This document shows, one piece after another, positions 7,878 through 15,516 of a DNA stretch of 30,670 nucleotides. The notes below the pieces were generated by a model. It searched no databases and was not told the DNA's origin. It saw only the letters and a program-made list of their open reading frames with translations. The first letter of the stretch is position 1. Each line of letters opens with the position of its first letter. The stretch lies in the IMG/VR virus record IMGVR_UViG_3300032288_001914, positions 1 to 30,670 of that record. One strand, given 5' to 3'. Made by a program: the position numbers and the translations under genes. This DNA is from a virus.

Positions 7878-9161
7878 ATGCCCCGTGCTGGTAATCCTTC
7901 ACAACGCACCTCACGACCTCGACCCCGCCCTAGCGCAGCTGCTCATCCGATCGGGCCACGCCCAACCGATGACCCCAGGTATCGAATCCTCATCACCTCC
8001 AACGCGCCGTGGACGGCCACCGGGTACGGGGTCCAGACCGCGCAGTTCGCAGTCCGCGCCCGATCCGACGGTCACCAGATCGCGATCGCCGCGAACTACG
8101 GCCTCGAAGGCTGCAACAGTGAGTGGGCAGGGTTCCCTGTCTTTCCCCGAGGATTCGACCAATACTCGAACGACGTAATCCCGGCGCAGATGCACGAATG
8201 GTGGACAACGTGCACCGATGAGGACGTCAAGCCTCTCCTGATGACCCTGTATGACTGCTGGGTCTACAAGGGGCCGCAGTGGTCCGACTGGCCCATCGCA
8301 TCATGGGTGCCCATCGACCACGCCCCCTGCCCGCCGGATGTGTTGAACTGGTGCAAGCGCCCGAACGTCGCCCCCATCGCGATGTCGCAGTTCGGGAAGC
8401 AGATGTTGGAGAACGTCGGCGTCGAAGCGGTTTATGTCCCTCACGCCCTCGACGGGCAGGTTTTCAAGCCGACGCCGTCACTGACGACGGACACGGGTGA
8501 GGTCGTGACGGGTCGCCAGTTGATGGGCGTCCCCGAGGATGCTCACGTCACGATGATCGCGGGCGCTAACAAGGGCATTTACCCGTCGCGGAAGAACTTC
8601 GCCGGGATGATTCTGGCGTGGCGGATCATGGCCGCGAACAACCCGGACGCTTGGCTGTATTTGCACACGGAACGGCATGGCGCGATGGGTGGGATCAATA
8701 TGGATCACCTGTTGGCGGCGTGTGATGTGCCGATGGATCGGGTCCGGTTCGTTGACCAGTACGCCTACAGGAAACCCCTGTCGTCGGAGTTTCTCGCGGC
8801 GTGCTACTCCGGGGCGGACGTGTTCATGCACTGCTCGAAGGGGGAAGGGTTCGGGGTGCAGGCGATCGAGGCGCAAGCCTGCGGCACACCGATCATCACC
8901 AGCGACTTCACGGCGATGCCGGAACTGGTCGGCGACGGCTGGGTGGTGGATGGGCAACCTGATTGGGATCCGATGCAGCAGTCGTGGTGGATTGATCCGG
9001 CGATCCCCTCGATGGTTGAGGCGTTGAAACAGTCGGCGGCCCGTGGCGTGAATCAGGTGTCGGATAAGGCGGCCGAGTTCGGGGCACGGTTCGACGCTGA
9101 CCGGGTTTTCGTTGAGCATTGGCGGCCCGCGTTGGCGCAGATCGACCGGATGCTCCCGTGA
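7878..9161 (+). CDS. glycosyltransferase (GT-B, group 1/GT4-like)
   Basis: 427 aa from the ATG at 7878 with GAAAGG at 7864-7869; longer in-frame extensions run through the hairpin and into the capsid gene and are rejected. The first ~35 residues are Pro/Arg-rich. A Rossmann-like N-terminal domain begins at YRILITSNAPWTATGYG. The C-terminal domain carries the nucleotide-sugar signature CSKGEGFGVQAIEAQACGTP (E-x7-E) followed by TSDFTAMPELVGDG, typical of GT4 retaining enzymes. Expected activity: transfer of a sugar from an NDP-sugar. The location between capsid and connector genes and the 4-nt overlap with a methyltransferase suggest glycosylation of a virion protein rather than of DNA. The acceptor and sugar are unknown. 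Confidence 0.9.
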   Translation: MPRAGNPSQRTSRPRPRPSAAAHPIGPRPTDDPRYRILITSNAPWTATGYGVQTAQFAVRARSDGHQIAIAANYGLEGCNSEWAGFPVFPRGFDQYSNDVIPAQMHEWWTTCTDEDVKPLLMTLYDCWVYKGPQWSDWPIASWVPIDHAPCPPDVLNWCKRPNVAPIAMSQFGKQMLENVGVEAVYVPHALDGQVFKPTPSLTTDTGEVVTGRQLMGVPEDAHVTMIAGANKGIYPSRKNFAGMILAWRIMAANNPDAWLYLHTERHGAMGGINMDHLLAACDVPMDRVRFVDQYAYRKPLSSEFLAACYSGADVFMHCSKGEGFGVQAIEAQACGTPIITSDFTAMPELVGDGWVVDGQPDWDPMQQSWWIDPAIPSMVEALKQSAARGVNQVSDKAAEFGARFDADRVFVEHWRPALAQIDRMLP

Positions 9162-9754
9162 ACCCGCTAGAGGCCGTAGGACGCCCGTGGATCGACGAAC
9201 GCCTGCCGCTGCTAGGTGGACGTGCGGAAGCGTTCTCGGCCCTCTGGGACGCCCTCACGGGCCTTGGGCGGCCCGTCTGCATTGTGGAGACCGGCGCGAC
9301 CCGGCAACCGGATAACTGGGCTGGTGATGGGCAGTCGACTCGGGTTTGGGATGCGCTGGTCACGGCCGTCGGTGGGGAGGTGTGGACGTGCGACATCGAC
9401 CTCGAGGCGGTCGAGGTGACCCGGTCTCTGGTGTCGGCGCGGGTGCAGGTGCATCACGGTGACAGTCTCGCCTACCTGCCTCGCCTGACCGAGTATGTCG
9501 TCAACAAGTTTGGGCAGGCCGACCTGCTGTACCTGGACTCGTATGACATCGACTGGGGAAACCCTCGCCCGTCGATGGATCATCACCGGGCCGAGCTTGA
9601 TGCGGCGTGGGGAATGTTGGGGCCGGGGTCGATCGTCGCGGTCGACGATAACCGGGACGACTGTGGGAAGGGTATGGCCGTCGGCATGGAACTGTTGCGA
9701 CGCCGGTGGCAGCCGATCATCCACACTTATGTAAGGGCATGGCGACACCCTTAG
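9158..9754 (+). CDS. class I SAM-dependent methyltransferase-like protein
   Basis: 198 aa, GTG start overlapping the glycosyltransferase stop (GTGA). Residues about 42-60 (VCIVETGATR) resemble motif I of class I methyltransferases. EVWTCDIDLEAVEVTRSLV follows (strand beta2 ending in acidic D-x-D), then VHHGDSLAYLP, DLLYLDSYDIDW and GMLGPGSIVAVDDN, which match the later Rossmann motifs. Motif I is ETGATR rather than the usual E-x-G-x-G-x-G, so the assignment is to the fold, and activity is less certain. Coupled translation with the glycosyltransferase suggests O-methylation of the added sugar, as known for some bacterial surface glycans. Confidence 0.75.
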   Translation: MNPLEAVGRPWIDERLPLLGGRAEAFSALWDALTGLGRPVCIVETGATRQPDNWAGDGQSTRVWDALVTAVGGEVWTCDIDLEAVEVTRSLVSARVQVHHGDSLAYLPRLTEYVVNKFGQADLLYLDSYDIDWGNPRPSMDHHRAELDAAWGMLGPGSIVAVDDNRDDCGKGMAVGMELLRRRWQPIIHTYVRAWRHP

Positions 9755-9761
9755 GACGGCT

Positions 9762-10376
9762 ATGGCGATCACGAACGGTTATTGCACGCTCGCGGATATG
9801 AAGGCCGCGCTGCGGATCTCAACCGATGACACGACGGACGACAGTCTGCTCGAACTCGCGGTCGAGTCGGCGTCCCGCGAGATCGACACCTACTGTGCCC
9901 GGTTCTTTTACAACGGCGGGACGGCGACCTACATTTACGCCCCGCAGCGTTACAACCTCACCTATGTGCAAGACCTCCCGGGGACGGCGGTCACGGTCGT
10001 CATCTCCACGAACGCCGACGGGGTGTTCGACACGACCCTGACCTACGGCAGCGACTACCAGTTGGAACCCCTGAATGGGCGGTCGGCTGGTGTCGCGATG
10101 CCGTACACGACGATCCGCGCCATCGGTGACTACTGGTTCCCGATGACTGAAGGCGTGGCGACGGTTCAGGTAACGGGGCTGACGGGCTGGACGGCTGTGC
10201 CGACGTCGGTGAAACAGGCGACGGTCATCACGGCGGCCCGGATCTTCAAGCGCCTCGACTCGCCCCTCGGGGTGGCGGGTTTCGGTGACATGGGCGTGAT
10301 GCGGGTCGGGCGCGGTTTGGATCCCGACGTGCAGCAGCTCGTTCAAGACTTCCGGCGTATGGAGAACATCGCCTAA
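9762..10376 (+). CDS. head-tail connector (adaptor) protein
   Basis: 204 aa. The N-terminus (YCTLADMKAALRISTDDTTDDSLLELAVESASREIDTYCARFF) is a classic helical pattern of HK97-gp6/SPP1-gp15-type adaptors, which bind below the portal. The rest is beta-rich, and the C-terminus is helical (VKQATVITAARIFKRLDSPLG and VQQLVQDFRRME). Length is somewhat above the minimal family size because of a central beta insertion. It starts 8 nt after the methyltransferase stop and overlaps the next gene by 1 nt (TAATG). Confidence 0.8.
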   Translation: MAITNGYCTLADMKAALRISTDDTTDDSLLELAVESASREIDTYCARFFYNGGTATYIYAPQRYNLTYVQDLPGTAVTVVISTNADGVFDTTLTYGSDYQLEPLNGRSAGVAMPYTTIRAIGDYWFPMTEGVATVQVTGLTGWTAVPTSVKQATVITAARIFKRLDSPLGVAGFGDMGVMRVGRGLDPDVQQLVQDFRRMENIA

Positions 10377-10780
10377 TGCCGACCGTTCAGGAACTGCGCG
10401 AGGGGCTGGCGGTGCGGCTGCGCACCATCAGCGGGCTGCGGGCTGCGTCCACTCAGCCGGACTCACCGAACCCGCCGCAAGCCATCGTGAACCTCGACTC
10501 GATCACCTACGACCAGGCATACAACCGGGGGCTGGATGAGTACCAGTTCACGATCCTCGTGTTGGCGGGCCGGGTGGCGGAGCGGACGTCACAGAATCGG
10601 CTTGAGGCGTACCTGAATCCGACGGGGTCGTCGTCGATCAAGGTCGCGATCCAAGGGGATCGCACTCTGGGCGGGAAGGCCCAGACACTTAGAGTTACCG
10701 AGGTTACGTCCTACGGGTCGATCAACGTCGGCGACGTCACATATCTGGCCGCGAACATCACCGTCGTGGTCTACGCATAA
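10376..10780 (+). CDS. tail completion / tail terminator-like protein
   Basis: 134 aa. It begins MPTVQELREGLAVRLRTISGLRA, followed by beta strands (YQFTILVLAGRVAERTSQNRLEAYL) and ends VTYLAANITVVVYA. This architecture (N-terminal helix, central sheet with an edge helix 'sqe-LdayL', terminal strand) is usual for tail-terminator and neck proteins of siphoviruses. It lies directly before the major tail protein gene, the normal position of such a gene. A head-closure role cannot be excluded, because only two small neck genes are present here. Confidence 0.65.
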   Translation: MPTVQELREGLAVRLRTISGLRAASTQPDSPNPPQAIVNLDSITYDQAYNRGLDEYQFTILVLAGRVAERTSQNRLEAYLNPTGSSSIKVAIQGDRTLGGKAQTLRVTEVTSYGSINVGDVTYLAANITVVVYA

Positions 10781-10793
10781 GAAAGGACAAAGA

Positions 10794-11207
10794 ATGGCGA
10801 AATACACGACGGACACGCACGTCATCACCTACAAGGCCGGGACAGTTTCCGGGAACGTGTCGGCGTGCGAGTTGTCCATCGAGGCAGATGAGCAGGAGAC
10901 CACGGGCTACGGCGAGTCGTGGCGGTCCCGTATCGCTGGCCTGAAGAACGCGACCATCACGATGACCTGGTATCAGGGGTTCACCGGTGGCACCGCTGAC
11001 GTCGACTATCTGCTGTGGAACGCGTTCGGGTCCACGGCTGAGATCGTCATCAAGCCGGGTACCGCAGTCGTCGGCACCGGCAACCCGACGTACACGTTCA
11101 CGGCCCTCGTGACGCAGGTGCAGCCGTTCAGCGGGCAGGTCGGCGATATCGCGACCCAGTCCGTGACGTGGCCGATCACCGGCACCGTCACCCGCGCCAC
11201 CGCCTGA
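10794..11207 (+). CDS. major tail (tube) protein
   Basis: 137 aa, preceded by GAAAGGA, a strong ribosome-binding site, as expected for an abundant protein. Composition is beta-rich with Thr, Gly and Val (VSACELSIEADEQETTGYGESW, ATITMTWYQGFTGGTADVDY). The ending FSGQVGDIATQSVTWPITGTVTR matches the 'dvatasvtlqvtG-vt' pattern of phage tail tube proteins. It is short for the family but within range. Its position immediately before the frameshifted chaperone genes strongly supports the call. Confidence 0.8.
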   Translation: MAKYTTDTHVITYKAGTVSGNVSACELSIEADEQETTGYGESWRSRIAGLKNATITMTWYQGFTGGTADVDYLLWNAFGSTAEIVIKPGTAVVGTGNPTYTFTALVTQVQPFSGQVGDIATQSVTWPITGTVTRATA

Positions 11208-11229
11208 CCCCCGGAAGGAATGCAGCCCC

Positions 11230-11517
11230 ATGCGTATCGCCCTGAAAGTCGCGTACAGCGATGGGTCCGGCGTCGATGTTGTCGCGTCGGCGCCGGACTT
11301 CATCGCCTACGAACGGAAGTTCAACCGGTCCATTGTCCGCATCGGTGACGAGGCCCGGTTTGAGGATTTGTGTTTCCTCGCGTGGACGTCACTGCGTCGC
11401 CGCCAACAGACGGCTGAAGAGTTCGACCAGTGGATCGACCGCCTTGACTCGGTCGGATATGGCGCCGAGGAGGCCGCCGACATGCCCCCTTTGGGGAGCA
11501 CTCCCAGCACTGGCTGA
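11230..11517 (+). CDS. tail assembly chaperone, short (gpG-like) form
   Basis: 95 aa, with GGAAGGA (11215-11221) before the ATG. The protein has an acidic helical C-terminal half (CFLAWTSLRRRQQTAEEFDQWIDRLDSVGY) typical of tail assembly chaperones, which coat the tape-measure protein during tail tube polymerisation. Near its end lies a double slippery sequence, so a fraction of ribosomes should switch to the -1 frame and make a longer product. It follows the major tail protein gene, the normal gpG position. Confidence 0.85.
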   Translation: MRIALKVAYSDGSGVDVVASAPDFIAYERKFNRSIVRIGDEARFEDLCFLAWTSLRRRQQTAEEFDQWIDRLDSVGYGAEEAADMPPLGSTPSTG

Positions 11518-11651
11518 TCGCCTACATCGCCTGTGAAACTGGGATCGCCCCGTCGCAACTACTAGCGGAGGATGACCGGATGCTGTTCACGATGAAGGCA
11601 TACCTGCGCTGGAAGGCGTTAGAGGCGGCTAGGGCATATGGCAACAACTAG
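11230..11651 (+). CDS. tail assembly chaperone, long frameshift (gpG-T-like) form
   Basis: After decoding CCT TTG (11488-11493), a -1 slip puts the ribosome on GGG GAG CAC from 11493. The new frame stays open to TAG at 11649-11651. The product is about 140 aa: 88 residues shared with the short form plus about 52 new residues (EHSQHWLIAYIACETGIAPS, then LLAEDDRMLFTMKAYLRWKA). The extension has no good start of its own and resembles gpT-type chaperone tails (helical, ending just before the next gene). Such frameshifting is conserved among long-tailed phages. The overlap with the next gene is 14 nt. Confidence 0.85.
11487..11496 (+). promoter_or_regulatory. -1 ribosomal frameshift slippery site (two overlapping heptamers)
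   Basis: In the zero frame the codons are CCC CCT TTG GGG. C-CCT-TTG (11487-11493) and T-TTG-GGG (11490-11496) both fit the canonical X-XXY-YYZ pattern for tandem -1 slippage. Eight codons after the first heptamer the zero frame reaches its stop (11515-11517), while the -1 frame remains open for 52 codons. Confidence 0.85.
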
Positions 11652-12213
11652 TCGCGGGTTCGAGCTGAACATAAAGAACGCTGACAGGGCGCAGAAGGCC
11701 CTGTCGATGCTTGACCAGAACGTCGAGCGTGAGGTCAACCTGGCATTGAATGCGCAGGGCCGGAAGATCCGTGACGAAGCCCGCGACCAAGTGCCCGACC
11801 GGCCGGATCAGGCCACGGGCTGGTCATCGAATGAGCCGACGCCCCGGTTCAGGTTGAACGCTAACGGGACGTGGAATCGGTCGTCGGTGTCGCCTGGTTG
11901 GCCGGCGTGGAGTGCGTCTGAGGTGAAGTCGTCGATCAAGTCGTCGCGACGGTCGTGGACGTTGACCGTGAAGATGGGCAGCCGTGCGGGATCCATTTAT
12001 GCCACGGCGTTCACGAAGACGGGCGGCCGGAACCCGCAGGGACGCGGCCTCGATGGGCGGCTGCGGGCCGTGAGTAAGTCCCGCAGGGGTGACCGGACGG
12101 GCCGTATTCTGGTCCCAGCCCTCAAGAAGCATTACCGGGCGACACTAGACGAGATCGAGGCTGGCGTGCGCCACGCCGCCCAGGTGATTGAGAGGCGAGT
12201 CAATGGCGGCTAG
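11638..12213 (+). CDS. HK97-gp10-like tail/neck protein
   Basis: 191 aa. The pattern is an N-terminal helix ending ALNAQGRKIRDEARDQVPDR, a central polar segment, SIYATAFTKTGGRNPQG, and a C-terminal helix ILVPALKKHYRATLDEIEAG. It corresponds to HK97-gp10-like proteins ('a-kivrdeAkarvP ... yA-fvEfGT ... pfl-pAl-e'). These normally sit between adaptor and tail terminator; here the gene lies between the chaperones and the tape measure, an unusual place. The ATG overlaps the frameshift product by 14 nt and the tape-measure ATG by 11 nt. The protein is strongly basic. Confidence 0.65.
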   Translation: MATTSRGFELNIKNADRAQKALSMLDQNVEREVNLALNAQGRKIRDEARDQVPDRPDQATGWSSNEPTPRFRLNANGTWNRSSVSPGWPAWSASEVKSSIKSSRRSWTLTVKMGSRAGSIYATAFTKTGGRNPQGRGLDGRLRAVSKSRRGDRTGRILVPALKKHYRATLDEIEAGVRHAAQVIERRVNGG

Positions 12214-14008
12214 GTCACGGTCCGCAGGTCTCGCGCTGGTCATCGGCACCGAATACAACGACCGTGACCTGAAGAATCTTCAGCGCGACCTCGATCGGCT
12301 GAAGTCGAAGTCACGGCAAGCCGAGGGGCCGTTCAAGAAACTCGGCAACACTCTCAAGTCGAATGCCGGCCCGGCCCTCGCGGCTGCCGGTGCCGCTGCC
12401 GGATACATGGCGATTCAAATGGGCGTCGAGGCAGTGAAGGCCGCAGCCGAGGAAGAAAAGCAACTAGCGAACCTCAGCCTGACGTTGAAGAACCTCGGCG
12501 TCGCGTTCGACATGAAAGAACTCGACGCGTTTATCCAGTCGATGCAGTTCGCCACGGGCGTCGCCGACACGGAACTACGCACGTCACTCACGTCACTGGT
12601 TCGGGCAACGCGTGACGTATCTCAAGCGCAGGATCTACTGAAACTCGCCCTCGACGTGTCCGCCGGTTCCGGCAAGTCACTGACAACTGTGACCACGGCA
12701 TTAGCGAAGGCACAAACCGGAAACTTCAGCACCCTGAAACGACTCATCCCAACGATCGACGCGACCGCCGTCGCCAGTAAGAGTTTGGACGGTGTCACGA
12801 AGTCACTGACGGACCAGTTCGGGGGAGCAGCCGCAGCTGCGGCTGAAACGTTCAGCGGCAAGGTCGCGGTGTTGGCGCAGGTCGCCGGTGAGGTGCAGGA
12901 AGCGTTCGGCGTTGGTTTCTTGAACGCATTCCTCGGCACCACGGACGTGCTCAGCACGACGGGCGATCAGATGGAGAAACTGATGGGGCAGGCCGAGGAA
13001 CTCGGCTCAACCGTCGGTGGTGTGTTGGGTTCCATCGTTGAGGCGTTGCAGTTCTTCCAAACCGCCTGGGGCGAAACCACGTTCGACATTGCGACGTTAG
13101 AACCGACGCGGGAGAACATTGAAGCGTTCGGTGGTGCGCTGGTCGCGGCTAGGTTGAATCTCGCCGATTATGCGAACGCGTGGAAAACCGCGGGGGCTAA
13201 GATCGCGGCTAATCCGATCGTGGGTGCGGTGACTGTGGTTGACCCGTATGGGGCAGCGTTGGGTGAAAGTGTTAAACCGTTCAAGAAAGTCATCCAAGGC
13301 ATCATTGATGCGGCGAACGCGGCCCGTGAGGCGGCGGATCAGGCGGGTGCTGATGCGGCTACGGCTGCGGCTGAGGCGGCCCGAAAACTGGCGGAGCAGA
13401 CGAAGCGGCGGACTGATTCGATCATCGCTGACTTGAACGCTGGTTTGGAGAAGGCGAAGGCGGCGCGTGACGAGTTCGCGTCGATCAGTCGGGACTATGT
13501 GCAGGCCGTCCGTGACGACGCGGCTATCACAACGTTCAACCCGTCCGGGCCGGTCACGTCTCGCGGCATCGAGGCCAACATTCGGCAGCGACTGGGACTC
13601 ATCAAGAAGTTCGCGGCGGCGGTCAAGTCGTTGCAGGGGAAACTGAACGGGGCCGCGTTGGCGGACATCATCGCCCAGGGGCCGGTCGCGGGTTTGCCGT
13701 ATGCGCAGGCGTTGGCGAATGACGCGGCCACGGTCGGGCGGATCAACGCGTTGCAGTCGCAGTTGGCGACTCCTGCGGGGACGATCGGTCGAATCGGTGC
13801 GGAGTTGGCTACGGGCACGACGGCCGCGAAACTCGCCGCCGCTGAGACTTTTACGAACAAGTATGTGGTGGGGAAGGACGCGATCAACATCACCGTGAAT
13901 GGGGAGTTGACTGCGGGGCAGCGTCGCCAGTTGAAGCAGGCGGTGCGGGACGCGTTGTCGGGTATTGGCCGTGAGGGTAAGAACGGGAAGGCGACGAACA
14001 TCAAATGA
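12203..14008 (+). CDS. tape measure protein
   Basis: 601 aa from the ATG at 12203; GAGAGGCGAG at 12190-12199 is the ribosome-binding site, so the TTG five codons earlier is rejected. It sets tail length. Features: N-terminal coiled coil (DLKNLQRDLDRLKSKSRQAE), an Ala/Gly-rich hydrophobic segment (AGPALAAAGAAAGYMAIQMG, about residues 53-72), long helices, a second Ala-rich coiled coil (about 370-430), and a C-terminal helical pair ending GQRRQLKQAVRDALSGIG. No lysozyme or peptidase domain is visible. At about 1.5 angstrom per residue the tail would be roughly 90 nm, short for a siphovirus. Confidence 0.9.
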   Translation: MAARSRSAGLALVIGTEYNDRDLKNLQRDLDRLKSKSRQAEGPFKKLGNTLKSNAGPALAAAGAAAGYMAIQMGVEAVKAAAEEEKQLANLSLTLKNLGVAFDMKELDAFIQSMQFATGVADTELRTSLTSLVRATRDVSQAQDLLKLALDVSAGSGKSLTTVTTALAKAQTGNFSTLKRLIPTIDATAVASKSLDGVTKSLTDQFGGAAAAAAETFSGKVAVLAQVAGEVQEAFGVGFLNAFLGTTDVLSTTGDQMEKLMGQAEELGSTVGGVLGSIVEALQFFQTAWGETTFDIATLEPTRENIEAFGGALVAARLNLADYANAWKTAGAKIAANPIVGAVTVVDPYGAALGESVKPFKKVIQGIIDAANAAREAADQAGADAATAAAEAARKLAEQTKRRTDSIIADLNAGLEKAKAARDEFASISRDYVQAVRDDAAITTFNPSGPVTSRGIEANIRQRLGLIKKFAAAVKSLQGKLNGAALADIIAQGPVAGLPYAQALANDAATVGRINALQSQLATPAGTIGRIGAELATGTTAAKLAAAETFTNKYVVGKDAINITVNGELTAGQRRQLKQAVRDALSGIGREGKNGKATNIK

Positions 14009-15516
14009 CAATCAGCACCGCAGTCCCCAACGGATACACCGCTGGTCTTGGAACTTTCAACGCCTATAACGGATCAACCGCGCTAGGAATCGGTTCAGCC
14101 GTCACGGTCGTCACCGACTCATCCAATAACACCTACATCAAAGCCACCGCAGCTAGCCCAATAGCTACCATTCTTTATGACTTAGGAAACGCGACAACTG
14201 GTGGATCGTCGATCGTTCGCATCCGTCACGGTGGGATCGTCAAAAACGGTGACGGTAACTTTGCTGGTATTCAGGTGACAAATCCGGATACAACGTACAC
14301 TATTTACGCTGCATGGTCTGGATACCCAAACACGTCGACTGCGGCCACTGTATACACAGGATGGTATGCAGCCACGACGGCATTATCTACGACGTTTGTG
14401 AATGCTACGACGTTTTATTGGCTTACAAGTTCGACGGCCGTGCGTTTGACTAAAGCGTGGATGGAATATGACCTGACGTCCACGCCAGTCGGTACGCCTG
14501 CCGTGTCTGCTGTGACAACTGATCGGCCGACCATCACATGGACGTTTTCGGATGGTGACGGCTATTCACAGGCTTCGGCTGTGGTGAAGGTCTTTTCGTC
14601 GGCGCAGTATTCTGCGGCGGGTTTTGATGCTGGAACATCGACGTCATTGTGGTCTGGCACGGTCAATGGCACAGCGGCGACGATCACTGTGGGTAGTTCG
14701 ATTGTTGTCAATGGAAACAAATATAAGCCGTTCCTGCAAGTGTTCAAGAACATCAGCCCGACGTCGATCAATGGTGCCTGGACTTCAGCGACGACAGTGT
14801 CAACGGCTACGTTTACGCCACCGAATGCGCCAACGTTGTCGGCTACATGGTCGACTGCTAATGCCCGCGTCGAGTTGACTGCCGTCGGGTCAGCGGCCCC
14901 GTATCGGATTATCGTCTTTCGTGGCACAGCTCTGGATGATCCGAACTATCAACTAATCAGGTCGGGAACGTACACCGGGGGAACATCCCAGCCGCGTGAC
15001 TACTTCGTACCGCGCTCCACGGCCGTCGTATATGGAGCCTATGTAACCACGGGCACCGTCACGCCTTTCCTACAATCTGCCGTCACCCTCGCGACCGTTA
15101 CAACCGGAACAGCGACGACATGGGAACTACGTTCAGTTGATGAGCCTTTGACATACCTCAACACGTCAGTGCCGGTGACGGCGATCTCGTTTGAGCAGTA
15201 TGAGGGGCAGACGGTTTATCGCCCGATCGGGTCGAACTATCCGGTCGTCGTCGCAGGGAACATCGGTGGGGACGACGGCACCATGACGATCACGACCACG
15301 AATCAGACCGTGTGGGATGACATCAAGGAGATCCTCGACCTACAGTCCGACCTGTATCTGGTTTCCCCGTTCGTCGATTCAACCGGACTAGCTCGACGCT
15401 GGTTCATCAGGGTCACGGGCCGGTCATGGGTTGAGTCAGGTGTCCCGGCCGCCCAGGTGCGGACCGCGACCGTGTCGTTCGTCGAGGTTGAGGCACCGGA
15501 AGTGGCGGCCGACTGA
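14005..15516 (+). CDS. minor tail protein (distal tail/tip, beta-rich)
   Basis: 503 aa, overlapping the tape measure by 4 nt (ATGA). Residues about 1-155 are Thr/Ser/Ala-rich beta sequence. About 165-285 looks like a fibronectin-III/Ig-like repeat (TDRPTITWTFSDGDGYSQAS) followed by a second one starting PNAPTLSATW. From about 375 (WELRSVDEPLTYLNTSVPV) a different domain follows that ends WFIRVTGRSWVESG, possibly a distal-tail structural domain. The first ~1.1 kb is clearly lower in GC than its neighbours: two 60-base lines (14161-14220 and 14281-14340) have 28 G+C each. This suggests exchange of an exposed, host-recognition part. No enzymatic motif is seen. Confidence 0.75.
   Translation: MTISTAVPNGYTAGLGTFNAYNGSTALGIGSAVTVVTDSSNNTYIKATAASPIATILYDLGNATTGGSSIVRIRHGGIVKNGDGNFAGIQVTNPDTTYTIYAAWSGYPNTSTAATVYTGWYAATTALSTTFVNATTFYWLTSSTAVRLTKAWMEYDLTSTPVGTPAVSAVTTDRPTITWTFSDGDGYSQASAVVKVFSSAQYSAAGFDAGTSTSLWSGTVNGTAATITVGSSIVVNGNKYKPFLQVFKNISPTSINGAWTSATTVSTATFTPPNAPTLSATWSTANARVELTAVGSAAPYRIIVFRGTALDDPNYQLIRSGTYTGGTSQPRDYFVPRSTAVVYGAYVTTGTVTPFLQSAVTLATVTTGTATTWELRSVDEPLTYLNTSVPVTAISFEQYEGQTVYRPIGSNYPVVVAGNIGGDDGTMTITTTNQTVWDDIKEILDLQSDLYLVSPFVDSTGLARRWFIRVTGRSWVESGVPAAQVRTATVSFVEVEAPEVAAD

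Noticed and set aside
6551-7909. 452-codon open frame on the minus strand over the capsid gene
   Set aside because: It is the antisense shadow of a strongly supported capsid gene in high-GC DNA; Arg/Asp/His-rich with no domain and no ribosome-binding site.
11261-11536. +1-frame ORF over the tail chaperone as an alternative frameshift product
   Set aside because: It ends 19 bases beyond the zero-frame stop and adds only a few residues, whereas the -1 frame has canonical slippery sites and a 52-codon extension.
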